Below are positions 1 to 9,151 of a DNA stretch of 37,882 nucleotides, piece after piece. A program made the position numbers and the translations under genes. The notes under the pieces are model-generated. The model had not been told where the DNA came from. It searched no databases and worked only from the letters and a program-made list of their open reading frames with translations. This DNA is from Candidatus Omnitrophota bacterium. Its GTDB lineage: Bacteria > Ratteibacteria > UBA8468 > B48-G9 > JAFGKM01. The stretch is taken from NCBI GenBank assembly GCA_023818745.1, contig JAMWBY010000002.1:1-37882 (forward strand). Direction: 5' to 3'. Position 1 is the first letter of the stretch, and every line of letters begins with the position of its first letter.

Positions 1-537
1 AATCCTCATTTTTTCTTCATTTGTTGTAAACAAAGACCCCATATGATTATTAACTCCTTTAATATAAGGTAAAAAATATCTAACATTATCTTCAAATACC
101 TTCTTTATTTCCTCTGCGTCCATATCCACTTTAATTAATCCTTTATCAAGACATTGAGAAGGAGGAGATGGTTCAAGAGGTAGATGTAAAAAAAGCTCAA
201 AATTCTTATCTTTTAGTTCTTTAACAATTTTTTCACTGTATGGTGCCTTTGGTAATATTGAAAGCGTAAGTGGTTTATTTATCTCCTCTAATTCCTTTAT
301 TATTGAAAGATTCCAACCAACATCATCTATTATAATCGCAACTTTACCTTTTTTAATTTTCTTTTTCTCAATTTCTTTCGGTATTTCTTTTTTTATTTCA
401 GGTGGGACCAATTTAGTTATTTTTTTTTGTTCTTTCTTAAACTCTTCCAAAATTTTTAAACTTACAATTAAAATAAGTAAAATCAAAAAAAGAACTATAG
501 GAACAAAAAAGAAAAAATTATTTTCTTTTTTTGCCAT
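1..537 (-). CDS. Divergent polysaccharide deacetylase (YibQ/DUF610 family), C-terminus outside window
   Basis: The ATG at 537 directly follows the TAA of the upstream ctp gene with no gap, so the two are very probably translated together. The first 179 codons are present. Residues 8-28 form a hydrophobic membrane anchor or uncleaved signal, followed by a Lys/Glu/Pro-rich linker and then the catalytic-type domain. Visible motifs are IIIDDVGWN near residue 75, LSILPKAPYS, the HLPLEP segment and NNHMGS near the window edge. These Asp/His motifs are the hallmarks of the divergent polysaccharide deacetylase family (a NodB-like barrel). The family is known mostly from structure and is found beside Ctp peptidases and envelope proteins, which fits here. 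A periplasmic role in cell-wall or polysaccharide metabolism is inferred; the substrate is unknown. Confidence 0.85.
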   Translation of the reverse strand, partial: MAKKENNFFFFVPIVLFLILLILIVSLKILEEFKKEQKKITKLVPPEIKKEIPKEIEKKKIKKGKVAIIIDDVGWNLSIIKELEEINKPLTLSILPKAPYSEKIVKELKDKNFELFLHLPLEPSPPSQCLDKGLIKVDMDAEEIKKVFEDNVRYFLPYIKGVNNHMGSLFTTNEEKMRI

Positions 538-1710
538 TTATATCATCTTCTTTATTTCTTCAAGTGCCTTTTTAAACTGAATATCCTCTTCGCTTGTCGG
601 CAGTATCGGCTTTTCTCCATCAATTTTTACTTCAATATCAGGTGCTATTCCTTCTCCTTCAATACAGATACCTTTTGGAGTATAAAATCTTGCTATTGTG
701 AGTTTTATTGCTGAGTCATCTGGTAATTTAATAAGATTTTGAACAGAACCCTTTCCAAATGTTTTCGTTCCTATTGATAATAAATTTGGATAGTTATCTT
801 TTAAGGCACCAAATAATATTTCAGAGGCAGAAGCGCTTCCACCATTTATAAGTAGCACTATAGGCCCTTTCCATAATTGGCTTTTCTTGCTGTAAAACTT
901 CACAGAATCTTCCTTCTTCCTACCTTGAGTATAAACAATAAGTTTATTGGGTGGTAAAAATAATTCAGTTACCTCAATGGCAATATTTAACAGCCCTCCT
1001 GGATTATTTCTTAAATCAAGAATTAATCCTTTTATTCCTTTATTATTAAATTCTATCAATGCCTTTTTTAATTCTCCAACTGTATTTTCCTGAAAACCAG
1101 TTAATCTTATATAACCAATTGAATCAAATATCTTTGTTTTTACTGATTTAATCTTTATAACATCTCTTTCAAGTGTAAATTTTAATAAATTTGAAATCCC
1201 TTCTCTTAAAATGCTTATGGAAACTTTTGTCCCTTTTTTACCTCTTAATAACTTAGCCGCCTCCATTGAAGTCATCCCTTTGGTTGATTTTCCATCTATT
1301 TCAATAATTTTATCCCCTTCTTTTATTCCTGCTTTCCATGCGGGTGTATCTTCAATAGGGCTTACAACAGTAATAACTCCATCTTTAACTGTAATCTCCA
1401 TCCCTACTCCTTCAAACTCTCCTTTTGTCTCTATTTCAAGTTCCTTTTTCATCTCTGGTTCTAAAAATGCACTATACGGGTCAAGAGACATAAGCATACC
1501 TTTTAAAGCACCATATATGAGTTTTTTATCGTCAACTGGTTCTACATAATTGTCCTGAACTATTCTTAATGTATCAATAAAAAGTTCAAGATTTTTATAA
1601 AGGTTGGCATCTTGTGACTTTTTTGACTGAACAACATCAACATTTCCACCAAAAACAAATGTTAAAAACAAAAACGCAACAGTTATAAATATTATTTTCT
1701 TTTTTATCAT
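538..1710 (-). CDS. C-terminal processing peptidase, S41 family (CtpA/Prc-like)
   Basis: This is a 390-residue serine protease of the carboxy-terminal processing family, expected in the periplasm. An N-terminal hydrophobic signal (residues 4-21) is followed by a helical S41 N-terminal region. A PDZ domain lies at about 93-180 (GVGMEI, then AGIKEGDKIIEIDG). The protease core carries the segment GGSASASEIL, with Ser294 the likely nucleophile, and TKTFGKGSVQ, with Lys320 the likely general base of the Ser-Lys dyad. Length matches typical CtpA enzymes. It lies 32 nt downstream of gatB and abuts the deacetylase gene. Ctp proteases trim or degrade envelope proteins and often regulate peptidoglycan hydrolases; a NlpC/P60 hydrolase is encoded in the same string. 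The substrate is not deducible. Confidence 0.95.
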   Translation of the reverse strand: MIKKKIIFITVAFLFLTFVFGGNVDVVQSKKSQDANLYKNLELFIDTLRIVQDNYVEPVDDKKLIYGALKGMLMSLDPYSAFLEPEMKKELEIETKGEFEGVGMEITVKDGVITVVSPIEDTPAWKAGIKEGDKIIEIDGKSTKGMTSMEAAKLLRGKKGTKVSISILREGISNLLKFTLERDVIKIKSVKTKIFDSIGYIRLTGFQENTVGELKKALIEFNNKGIKGLILDLRNNPGGLLNIAIEVTELFLPPNKLIVYTQGRKKEDSVKFYSKKSQLWKGPIVLLINGGSASASEILFGALKDNYPNLLSIGTKTFGKGSVQNLIKLPDDSAIKLTIARFYTPKGICIEGEGIAPDIEVKIDGEKPILPTSEEDIQFKKALEEIKKMI

Positions 1711-1742
1711 CTCTGCTCCTTTTGTGTGAAATATTTTACCTT

Positions 1743-3170
1743 TTATTTCAAATTTTTTAAATATTTAATCAAAATTTCTTTTGCTAAATTGGGATTTGCT
1801 TTACCTTTAGTTTTTCTCATTACCTGTCCAACGAGAAATGCAACTGCCTGCTCTTTTCCTTTTTTCCAATCACTCACTGCTTTTTCATTCTCTTTCAAAA
1901 CTTCCTCAACAACTTTTTCAAGTAAGTTCTCATCCTGTATCTGAATTAAGTTTTTCTTATTTACTATCTCTATAGGTGAAATCCCTGTTTGATATGATTC
2001 TTTAAATATTTCTTTTCCAATGCTCCCAGTTATTTTCCCTTCGTCTATCATTTTCAAAATTTCAATTAAATGAGGTGGTTTTAAAGGTATATCATCTGCT
2101 TTTAATATTTTACCTTTAATCTGCGCAAGCAGTTCTCCCATTATCCAGTTTGCAATTATTTTTGGTTTTTTATATAATTTGACACATATTTCAAAATAAT
2201 CTGCTATCCCTTTATGTGAAATAAGAATACTTGAATCATAATCGGAAAGTCCATAATCTTTTTTAAATCTCTCTTTTCTTTCATCAGGTAATTCTTTTAT
2301 TTGATTTTTTATTTCTTCAATCCACTCATTATTTATTTCAATAGGGACAAGGTCTGGTTCTGGAAAGTATCTATAATCATGTGCTTCTTCTTTTGTCCTC
2401 ATGCTTTCTGTAATTTCTTCTTTCTCGTTCCACAAACGAGTTTCTTGAACAATCTTTTCTCCTCTTTTTAAAATTTCTATTTGTCTTTTGCTTTCATATA
2501 ATAAGGCTTTTCTCACTGATTTAAATGAATTCATATTTTTAACTTCTGTTTTTACACCTAACTCTTTTTCTCCTTTTTTCCTAATAGAAATATTTGCATC
2601 ACATCTTAAAGACCCTTCTTCCATATTACAATCACTTATTTCAAGATATTCAAGTATTTGTTTAAGTTTTTCAAGAAATTTTTCACCTTCTTCTGGGCTT
2701 TTTATATCTGGCTCTGTGACTATCTCAAGCAAAGGAATACCACTCCTATTAAAATCTACATAAGAATATCCCGCACCCTCTGGATGTAAAAGTTTTCCCG
2801 CATCTTCTTCAAGATGGATTCTTTTGAAATTGATTTTTTTTCCATCAATTTCAAGATATCCTCCTGTTGCAATTGGCTCTTGGTATTGTGATATCTGATA
2901 GTTTTTAGGTAAATCCGGATAAAAATAATTCTTCCTTGCAAATCTACAAAACTTTGAAATATTTGAATTAAAAGCAATTCCTGTTTTTATTGCAAGTTCA
3001 ATTGCTTTTTTATTTATAACAGGAAGCACCCCTGGAAAACCCACGCATACAGGACAAATATAAGTATTGGGGGAGCCACCGAATTTAGTTAAACAAGAAC
3101 AGAACATTTTTGTCTTTGTTAACAATTCAACATGAATTTCAAGTCCTATAATAACTTCATATTCATCCAT
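1743..3170 (-). CDS. gatB: Aspartyl/glutamyl-tRNA(Asn/Gln) amidotransferase subunit B
   Basis: A 475-residue GatB, the usual full length. It starts MDEYEVIIGLEIHVELLTKT, the conserved N-terminal signature, followed by the Cys-containing CPVCVGFPGVLPVINK segment. The C-terminal helical YqeY/GatB tail that contacts tRNA starts near residue 330 and contains the conserved VGQVMRKTKGKANP block close to the end. GatB is the kinase/tRNA-binding subunit of GatCAB, which activates misacylated Glu-tRNA(Gln) or Asp-tRNA(Asn) and receives ammonia from GatA. No gatA or gatC lies in this window, so they must be encoded elsewhere. The gene begins 2 nt after the stop of the upstream epimerase-like gene. Confidence 0.97.
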   Translation of the reverse strand: MDEYEVIIGLEIHVELLTKTKMFCSCLTKFGGSPNTYICPVCVGFPGVLPVINKKAIELAIKTGIAFNSNISKFCRFARKNYFYPDLPKNYQISQYQEPIATGGYLEIDGKKINFKRIHLEEDAGKLLHPEGAGYSYVDFNRSGIPLLEIVTEPDIKSPEEGEKFLEKLKQILEYLEISDCNMEEGSLRCDANISIRKKGEKELGVKTEVKNMNSFKSVRKALLYESKRQIEILKRGEKIVQETRLWNEKEEITESMRTKEEAHDYRYFPEPDLVPIEINNEWIEEIKNQIKELPDERKERFKKDYGLSDYDSSILISHKGIADYFEICVKLYKKPKIIANWIMGELLAQIKGKILKADDIPLKPPHLIEILKMIDEGKITGSIGKEIFKESYQTGISPIEIVNKKNLIQIQDENLLEKVVEEVLKENEKAVSDWKKGKEQAVAFLVGQVMRKTKGKANPNLAKEILIKYLKNLK

Positions 3171-3172
3171 AA

Positions 3173-4186
3173 TTATATTTTTTTAACCCCTGCTTTTATA
3201 TTAACTTTTAATGAACTATTTGGGTTCAACTTTAAACTTTCATTTCTTTTTACTGCTTCAGACAAATTTGGTAAACTTGAAAATGGTTCAAGAGCAATAT
3301 TATATGTCCTTCCCCACCATGGATAATTATAACTTCCTTTTGCAACTCTCCAGAACCATATATATTTAAAAATCTCTTTTGGAAATTCCATAAAAAAAGC
3401 AAGTTTCAATTTTTGATTTAAAATTTCATAATAACCTTCTTGAATTTCTGATAGAAAAATAATATCTGAAACATTATCTTTTTCTGATGGAACTTTGCTT
3501 ATATCAACAGATTTTCCATCAATACCTTCTACAAAGGGCCATTTACCTTCTACCTGTTTTAAATTGGTAATCGCCTTTCCATCCCCTGGAACAACTTTAA
3601 TTTTAGCCCCTTTAATTTTTATAACACAACCCTCTGATAAAAATGGTTTTCCTATCGCGGGATGATGTCCCCAGATAAAATCTATTTCTTCGCCTGAAAG
3701 ATTAAAAACCTCTTCTTCTATTTCTATATATGGAGTTTGGCTTTTAATAGTTATTTTTTTTTCAAGATAAAATGGGGTCCTGTATGTATGCACATAAAAT
3801 TTTATAGAAACTTTTTCATAACTATCCTCAATTATTTTATATTGCCATGGTAAAAGTGCAACTTCTCCATGAAGTCCAATAGTTGCTCCCTTATATTCAC
3901 AAATTCCGCCTCCATTAGGAAAAACTTCCTGCCAACCACCAGGATAATAATCAATAAAACTTCCTATTTTTGTTGGTGCGGTTTGAATCAATTTACCCTG
4001 ATGGTATAATGGAATTGGACTGCGCCACATAAAATCAATGTCTTTTTCCTTATATAAAAACTCAACTATATCTGTCCCTTTATCAACAAGAATTTCTACT
4101 CTTATAACTTCATTTTCAATATAAACACATTTATATCCATTCCATATAAATTCAATAAACCTGCATCCGCTATTTCTGTTCAACAC
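3173..4186 (-). CDS. Aldose 1-epimerase (galactose mutarotase)-like protein
   Basis: A 337-residue protein with the beta-sandwich pattern of the galactose mutarotase-like superfamily. It contains a TKIGSFIDYYPGGWQEVFPN segment, GLHGEVALLPW with one candidate active-site His, IWGHHPAIGKPF with the second His, and a late NIALEPFSSLPN containing the probable catalytic Glu. Such proteins interconvert sugar anomers or bind sugars; the true substrate cannot be read from sequence. The start is a GTG at 4184-4186 with AAGGAG six bases upstream, which places 17 nt of overlap with the preceding LysM gene. No signal peptide is seen, so it is probably cytoplasmic. DUF4432-type sugar isomerase-like proteins are an alternative family name. 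Confidence 0.8.
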   Translation of the reverse strand: MLNRNSGCRFIEFIWNGYKCVYIENEVIRVEILVDKGTDIVEFLYKEKDIDFMWRSPIPLYHQGKLIQTAPTKIGSFIDYYPGGWQEVFPNGGGICEYKGATIGLHGEVALLPWQYKIIEDSYEKVSIKFYVHTYRTPFYLEKKITIKSQTPYIEIEEEVFNLSGEEIDFIWGHHPAIGKPFLSEGCVIKIKGAKIKVVPGDGKAITNLKQVEGKWPFVEGIDGKSVDISKVPSEKDNVSDIIFLSEIQEGYYEILNQKLKLAFFMEFPKEIFKYIWFWRVAKGSYNYPWWGRTYNIALEPFSSLPNLSEAVKRNESLKLNPNSSLKVNIKAGVKKI

Positions 4187-5312
4187 TTTCTTCTCCTTTT
4201 ACAAAGAAATATAACTCATCATCTAATAAATATCTTCTAAATCCCGCAAATCTATTTTTAAAATATCGCTCACTTAATGAACTTATAACAACTTTTCTTA
4301 AAGTATAACTTGCGTGGACAAATAGGTCATTTCCAAGATATATTCCAACATGTCCGATATTGCTTCCTCTTTTAAAAAATACTAAATCCCCTGGTAAAGC
4401 CTCGTCCTTTTTTATTTCAACACCATTTTTATACTGAAGAAGGGAATTTTGAGGAAGCTTTATATTTAATACATTATTATATACAAGACGGACTAAAGAT
4501 GAACAATCAACTCCACTTTTACTTTCACCACCATATTTATATTTAACGCCAAGCCAGTTTAAAGTTTCTTCTATTAACCTTGTCCTTACATTTGTCTGTT
4601 TTTCTACACCTGTTTCTTTTTCTATTTTCTCATCAAGTTTTTCCTTAGGTGGAATAACTATAACCTGACCAGATTTTAACTGGCCTTTTGTAATGAGATT
4701 TGCCTGAAGAAGTTCTTCAGGAGAAATTTGAAATTTTTCACTTATTGATTCAATTGTATCTCCATCGCAAACCTTGTAATATGTTTTTTTAGCAACATCT
4801 ATTATCGGTTTTATATTTTCAAAATCTATATCTTTTCTTACTGTTTCTGTATTTTCAATTTTCTTTAATCCCACAATTAGTTTTTGTCCAGGATGAATTG
4901 TGGTTTTCTTTAAATTATTAAGTTTTTTTAATTCAGAAACTGAGATCTTAAATTTATTAGAAATCTTACTTAAAGAATCTCCTTTTTTTACTGTATAATA
5001 TTCTTTTACAAAATTGCCTTCTTGCTGTGTTGTTATCTTTTCTTTTTCATCTTTTTTAACTTTATTGGTTGATACATTTTCTGCCTTCTTTTTTTCTTCT
5101 TGTTTTTTATCAATTATTAGTTTTTGTCCAGGATATATTTTTTCTGATGAAAGGTTATTCAGTTTTTTTATTTCCTCTATGTTTTTCCCATATTTTTTAG
5201 AAATCAAATAGAGATTCTCACCTTTTTTTACTGTATGGTAAAGTGTATATGAGGAATATCCATTTAAAACAAAAAGCAAAAGTAAAATTGATATTATTTT
5301 TAATAATTTCAC
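4170..5312 (-). CDS. Cell-wall hydrolase: three LysM domains plus NlpC/P60 peptidase
   Basis: A 380-residue secreted protein. Residues 1-20 are a signal peptide. Three LysM peptidoglycan-binding repeats follow at about 24-67, 105-147 and 178-221, each with the VKKGD-type opening and an LNNL...PGQKLI-type ending; repeats 1 and 2 are closely similar. A charged Lys/Glu linker separates repeats 1 and 2. The NlpC/P60 domain occupies about 242-362, with Cys270 (SGVDCSSLV), His321 (IGHVGIYLG) and His333 (FVHAS) as the expected catalytic triad. This architecture cleaves peptide stems of peptidoglycan, as in spore or division endopeptidases. The GTG start overlaps the cysE stop by four bases (GTGA), indicating translational coupling. 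Confidence 0.93.
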   Translation of the reverse strand: MKLLKIISILLLLFVLNGYSSYTLYHTVKKGENLYLISKKYGKNIEEIKKLNNLSSEKIYPGQKLIIDKKQEEKKKAENVSTNKVKKDEKEKITTQQEGNFVKEYYTVKKGDSLSKISNKFKISVSELKKLNNLKKTTIHPGQKLIVGLKKIENTETVRKDIDFENIKPIIDVAKKTYYKVCDGDTIESISEKFQISPEELLQANLITKGQLKSGQVIVIPPKEKLDEKIEKETGVEKQTNVRTRLIEETLNWLGVKYKYGGESKSGVDCSSLVRLVYNNVLNIKLPQNSLLQYKNGVEIKKDEALPGDLVFFKRGSNIGHVGIYLGNDLFVHASYTLRKVVISSLSERYFKNRFAGFRRYLLDDELYFFVKGEESVEQK

Positions 5313-6022
5313 TTTCCACCTCCATTTAAAATCTCCATTATTTCTTTTTTCTTTTCTTCAAAATACTGGTCTATTTTTGATTTAAGTCCTTCAAGTGTCT
5401 CAATCTTCTTAATTCTTTTTTCAAGTTCCTCCTGCTGTTCAATTAACAATTGAAGAATTTTAAGAATAGGGTCTGGAAGTTTATCATGGTCAAGGTCAAT
5501 CTTTTTTTCCCTTTTTTCAACAACTCTTGCTGGAATTCCAACAACAGTAGTCCCTTCAGGAACATCTTTAACAACAACACTTCCTGCACCTATTTTTGCT
5601 CCATCTCCAATCTTAATCGGACCAAGTAAAATTGCACCTGCTCCTATAACAACATTATTACCAACCGTAGGATGCCTCTTTTCTTTTTTTAAAGATGTTC
5701 CACCAAGGACAACTCCCTGATACATTAAAACATCCTCTCCTATCTCAGAAGTTTCTCCAATGACAACTCCCATACCGTGGTCAATAAAAAATCTTCTCCC
5801 TATTTTTGCACCTGGATGTATCTCAATTCCCGTTAAAAACCTATTTATATGTGAAATAATTCTTGCTAATGTTTTTGCTCCTTTTTGCCAAAAAAAATGA
5901 GATACTCTGTGAATCCATATAGCATGCAGTCCAGGATAACTTGTAAGAACTTCTAAAACATTTCTTGCTGCAGGGTCTCTTTCAAATACAACTTTAATAT
6001 CTTCCTTTATTCTTTCAAACAT
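5309..6022 (-). CDS. cysE: Serine O-acetyltransferase
   Basis: A 237-residue CysE-type enzyme that acetylates L-serine with acetyl-CoA, the first step of cysteine synthesis. The N-terminal helical region contains DPAARNVLEVLTSYPGLHA and the HRVSHFFW segment, and the left-handed beta-helix follows. It shows EIHPGAKIGRRFFIDHGMG and VVIGETSEIGEDVLMYQGV, with the active-site His and Asp-type residues. A GIPARVV end closes the hexapeptide domain near residue 170. An additional C-terminal stretch of about 60 residues, rich in Lys, Glu and Gln, is predicted helical or coiled coil. It begins 2 nt after the E2 stop. Short spacing suggests shared transcription, although cysteine synthesis has no obvious link with the dehydrogenase genes. 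Confidence 0.95.
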   Translation of the reverse strand: MFERIKEDIKVVFERDPAARNVLEVLTSYPGLHAIWIHRVSHFFWQKGAKTLARIISHINRFLTGIEIHPGAKIGRRFFIDHGMGVVIGETSEIGEDVLMYQGVVLGGTSLKKEKRHPTVGNNVVIGAGAILLGPIKIGDGAKIGAGSVVVKDVPEGTTVVGIPARVVEKREKKIDLDHDKLPDPILKILQLLIEQQEELEKRIKKIETLEGLKSKIDQYFEEKKKEIMEILNGGGK

Positions 6023-6024
6023 TT

Positions 6025-7164
6025 TTAAATTTTAAATGATACGTTTTCAATTGTTTCTCTTAATTTTTTATAAAAACTTGCAGCATAAGCACCATCTATA
6101 ATTCTGTGATCAAAGGAAAAAGAAATATACATGTAGTTTCTTATTAAAATGGCATTCCCCTCTGGAAAAACACCCTTTTCTATTTTACCCACCCCCATTA
6201 TTGCAACTCCTGGAGGATTTATAATAGGATAAAAGTTTTCAACGTCATACATTCCAAGATTTGAAATAACAAAATTTGTTCCTTTTCTATCCTCTTCTGT
6301 CAATTTCCCTTCTCTTGCCCTTTCTATAAGTTTTTTTCTATCTTCTGAAATTTCTTTAATTGTCTTTTTATTTGCATTTTTAATTGAACCAACAACAAGT
6401 CCTTCGGAAATACTTATAGCAAGTCCAATATCTACATTTTTATAAACCCTTATTTCATCATTTATAACTCCTGCACCAATAAGTGGAAATTCTTCTATAA
6501 CCCTTGAAACAAAAAATATTAAAAAATCTGTTATTGTGTATTTCTCTCCCTGTTTTTCTTTCTCTTCCTTTATTTTAAGAATATTATCAACAAAGACCTT
6601 ACCTTGAAAATAATAATGAGGAATATTTTGTTTGCTTTCTGTAAGATTTTTCGCAATTATCTTTCTTAGAGGTGTCCAATTTATAACTTCATACTCTTGT
6701 TTTTCAGTTTTTAATTCTCCTTCACCTTTTCCTTTTAATTTTTCAATATATTCAACAACATCCTTCTTTTCAATCCTTCCATCAGGACCAGTCCCTTTTA
6801 TTTGTTTTATATCTATTCCATATTCTTCTGCAATCTTTTTCGCAATAGGACTTATTTTAATTCTATCCTCCTCTTTTTCAACTTTTATTTCTTTTTTTTC
6901 TTCTATTTCAAATGGTTCATCTGGAGTATCTGTCAAATAAGCAATAACTGTTGTAACTGGAATTGGTTGCTCAGATGGTTGAATTAAAATTTTTCTTAAA
7001 TATCCAGTATATGGACTTTCAACTTCAAAATTTGTTTTGTCACTCATAACCTCAAATAACACCTCTCCTTTTTCAACTTTTTCTCCTTCATTCTTTTTCC
7101 ATGCAATAAGATATCCCTCTTCCATTGTCTCACCAAGTTTAGGCATAATAATCTCTCTTTTCAT
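6025..7164 (-). CDS. 2-oxoacid dehydrogenase complex E2, dihydrolipoyl acyltransferase
   Basis: A 379-residue E2 with the standard three-part layout. The lipoyl domain spans about 1-80 and has the lipoylated lysine candidate Lys43 in EVMSDKTNFEVESP. The peripheral subunit-binding domain lies at about 101-137 (ISPIAKKIAEEYGID, GTGPDGRIEKKDV). The acyltransferase core spans about 160-379 and ends with the catalytic motif HRIIDG (His353, Asp357). E2 transfers the acyl group from lipoate to CoA. The single lipoyl domain and gene order E1alpha-E1beta-E2 resemble pyruvate or acetoin dehydrogenases of Gram-positives and many anaerobes. The substrate (pyruvate, acetoin or branched-chain oxoacid) is not certain from sequence. 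No E3 (lipoamide dehydrogenase) gene is found beside it. Confidence 0.93.
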   Translation of the reverse strand: MKREIIMPKLGETMEEGYLIAWKKNEGEKVEKGEVLFEVMSDKTNFEVESPYTGYLRKILIQPSEQPIPVTTVIAYLTDTPDEPFEIEEKKEIKVEKEEDRIKISPIAKKIAEEYGIDIKQIKGTGPDGRIEKKDVVEYIEKLKGKGEGELKTEKQEYEVINWTPLRKIIAKNLTESKQNIPHYYFQGKVFVDNILKIKEEKEKQGEKYTITDFLIFFVSRVIEEFPLIGAGVINDEIRVYKNVDIGLAISISEGLVVGSIKNANKKTIKEISEDRKKLIERAREGKLTEEDRKGTNFVISNLGMYDVENFYPIINPPGVAIMGVGKIEKGVFPEGNAILIRNYMYISFSFDHRIIDGAYAASFYKKLRETIENVSFKI

Positions 7165-7186
7165 ATTTCGCCTCCAGTACTTAAAC

Positions 7187-8161
7187 TTATTTTAACATAT
7201 TACGGATTACAGAACAAATCCTATCAACATCTGGTATTGCAAGTTTTTCAAGAACTGGACTCTTTGGCATAGGGACATCCGCACCAGCAACTCTTACAAT
7301 AGGAGAATCCAGATAATCAAAAGCATTTTCAACTATCTGCATACCTATTTCAGCACCAACTCCTCCTGTTTTACAATCCTCTTCAACTATTACAACTTTA
7401 TTTGTTTTTTTTACTGATTTTACAACTGTTTCTATGTCCATCGGAAGCAATGTCCTTAAATCAATAACCTCAACACTTATTCCTTCTTTTTCAAGTATTT
7501 CTGCTGCCTGTAATGAAAATAAAAGCATTCTTGAATAAGTGACTATTGTTATATCTTTCCCCTCTCTTTTTATATCTGCAACTCCAATGGGAACAAGATA
7601 TTCTTCTTCTGGAACTTCTCCTTTTGTATTATAAAGCATTTTATGTTCAATAAAAACAATGGGATTATCATCTCTTATTGATGATTTCAAAAGTCCTTTT
7701 GCATCATAGGGCGTTGCTGGCATAACAACTTTAATCCCAGGTATATGGATAAGCCATGCTTCTAAACTCTGTGAATGATGCGCTCCAAGAGTTCGTCCTG
7801 CTCCACCTTCTGTTCTTATTACAAGAGGAACAGTGCATTTACCACCAAACATATATCTTATTTTTGCGACCTGATTATTAAGTTGATCCATACAAAGGCC
7901 AATAAAATCAATATACATAATTTCAGCAACAGGTCTTAAACCAGTTAATGCAGCTCCAAGAGCAGTTCCAACAATAGCATTTTCTGAAATAGGTGTGTCA
8001 ATTACTCTTTCTTCTCCATATTTCTGCCATAGTCCTGCTGTAACTCCATAGGCACCACCATAAATCGCAATATCTTCACCAAATAAAAAAACTCTACTGT
8101 CTCTTGCCATTTCCTCATCAAGTGCTTCATTAAGTGCCTGTCTATATGTTATCGTTCTCAT
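7187..8161 (-). CDS. 2-oxoacid dehydrogenase E1 component, beta subunit
   Basis: A 324-residue transketolase-like beta subunit. Visible signatures are GEDIAIYGGAYGVTAGL near residue 28, DTPISENAIVGTALGAAL near residue 55 with the Glu that activates thiamine diphosphate, and the GAHHSQSLEAWLIHIPGIKV motif with the conserved His pair. The C-terminal transketolase domain includes IDLRTLLPMDIETVV. It pairs with the alpha subunit encoded immediately upstream (17 nt gap) to form the alpha2beta2 E1 that decarboxylates the oxoacid and reductively acylates the E2 lipoyl group. Its sequence is equally consistent with PdhB and AcoB. Confidence 0.93.
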   Translation of the reverse strand: MRTITYRQALNEALDEEMARDSRVFLFGEDIAIYGGAYGVTAGLWQKYGEERVIDTPISENAIVGTALGAALTGLRPVAEIMYIDFIGLCMDQLNNQVAKIRYMFGGKCTVPLVIRTEGGAGRTLGAHHSQSLEAWLIHIPGIKVVMPATPYDAKGLLKSSIRDDNPIVFIEHKMLYNTKGEVPEEEYLVPIGVADIKREGKDITIVTYSRMLLFSLQAAEILEKEGISVEVIDLRTLLPMDIETVVKSVKKTNKVVIVEEDCKTGGVGAEIGMQIVENAFDYLDSPIVRVAGADVPMPKSPVLEKLAIPDVDRICSVIRNMLK

Positions 8162-8178
8162 TTTAACTCCTTTAATTT

Positions 8179-9138
8179 TTAAATATATAAATCAGTATAA
8201 AGTTCTTCTGGTTCAGGATAAGGACTTTTTATTGCAAAATCAACTGCTTCTTCAACCTCTTTTCTAACTTCTTCTTCAATTGAATCTATTTCTTCTTGGC
8301 TTAAAATACCTTCCTGTTTCATTCTATTGGCAAAAAGAATTATAGGGTCTCTTTCTTTCCAAAACTTTTCTTCTTCTCTTGTCCTATAGACGCGCGGGTC
8401 ACTTCTACTATGCCCATAATATCTATAAGTATTTGCGACTATAAAACTTGGACCTTTCCCTTCCCTTGCATAGTTTACCCATTTCCCAACTACCTCTCTT
8501 ACAGCAATAACATCCTGACCATCAACATTTTCTGCTGGTATATCAAAAGCAATTGCTTTTTTTGTTATGTCTTTGACTGCATGAGACCTTTCAACAGAAA
8601 CGCTCATTGCATATTTATTATTTTCACATATATAAACAACAGGCAATTTCCATAAGGAAGCCATATTCAAGCATTCAAAAAATATTCCATTATTTGTTGC
8701 ACCATCTCCAAAAAAACATAAAACAACTTTATTTTGTTTTTGTAATTTAATAGAAAGACCTGCTCCAGTAGCAATTCCCAAGCCACCCCCAACTATTCCA
8801 TTTGCTCCAAGATTACCTTTTGATAGATCTGCAAGATGTAGAGAACCACCTTTCCCTTTACATACACCTGTTTTTTTACCAAGAATTTCAGCCATAAGCG
8901 CCTTTAAATCACCATCTTTTGCTATCGCATGTCCATGTCCCCTATGAGTACTTGTTATATAATCGTCGGGTCTGATTACAGAAATTGCTCCAACTGCAAC
9001 TGCTTCCATTCCTGCATATAAATGAGAACCTCCTTCAGCAATATTTTTAGCAAGAAGTTCCATAATCATATCTTCAAACTGTCTTATTTCCATCATTTGT
9101 TTTAAAAGTTTAATTGCAAGTTCTTTTGAAATTTCCAT
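8179..9138 (-). CDS. 2-oxoacid dehydrogenase E1 component, alpha subunit
   Basis: A 319-residue thiamine-diphosphate-binding alpha subunit. The TPP/Mg motif begins at GDGATNNGIFFECLNMASLW and ends at the ENN about 24 residues later. The N-terminal half carries SHLYAGMEAVAVGAISVIRP and STHRGHGHAIAKD, both typical of PdhA/AcoA enzymes. The later TYRYYGHSRSDPRVYRTREE segment is the loop that in mitochondrial enzymes is phosphorylated, here with the RSDPRVYRT form common in AcoA/PdhA of bacteria. It is compact and slightly shorter than typical PdhA (about 330-370). The next gene (E1beta) starts 17 nt downstream. The alcohol dehydrogenase upstream ends 13 nt before it. Confidence 0.93.
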   Translation of the reverse strand: MEISKELAIKLLKQMMEIRQFEDMIMELLAKNIAEGGSHLYAGMEAVAVGAISVIRPDDYITSTHRGHGHAIAKDGDLKALMAEILGKKTGVCKGKGGSLHLADLSKGNLGANGIVGGGLGIATGAGLSIKLQKQNKVVLCFFGDGATNNGIFFECLNMASLWKLPVVYICENNKYAMSVSVERSHAVKDITKKAIAFDIPAENVDGQDVIAVREVVGKWVNYAREGKGPSFIVANTYRYYGHSRSDPRVYRTREEEKFWKERDPIILFANRMKQEGILSQEEIDSIEEEVRKEVEEAVDFAIKSPYPEPEELYTDLYI

Positions 9139-9151
9139 AATTTTTCTCCTT

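Noticed and set aside
1211..1549. Plus-strand frame of 112 codons within the Ctp gene
   Set aside because: It is antisense to a clear protease gene, has no ribosome site and low-complexity Ser/Phe/Ile composition, as with most of the long frames opposite the Lys/Glu-rich genes.
4170..5312. LysM repeats as DNA repeats
   Set aside because: The similarity of repeats 1 and 2 at DNA level comes from protein domain duplication, not a mobile or CRISPR-like repeat.
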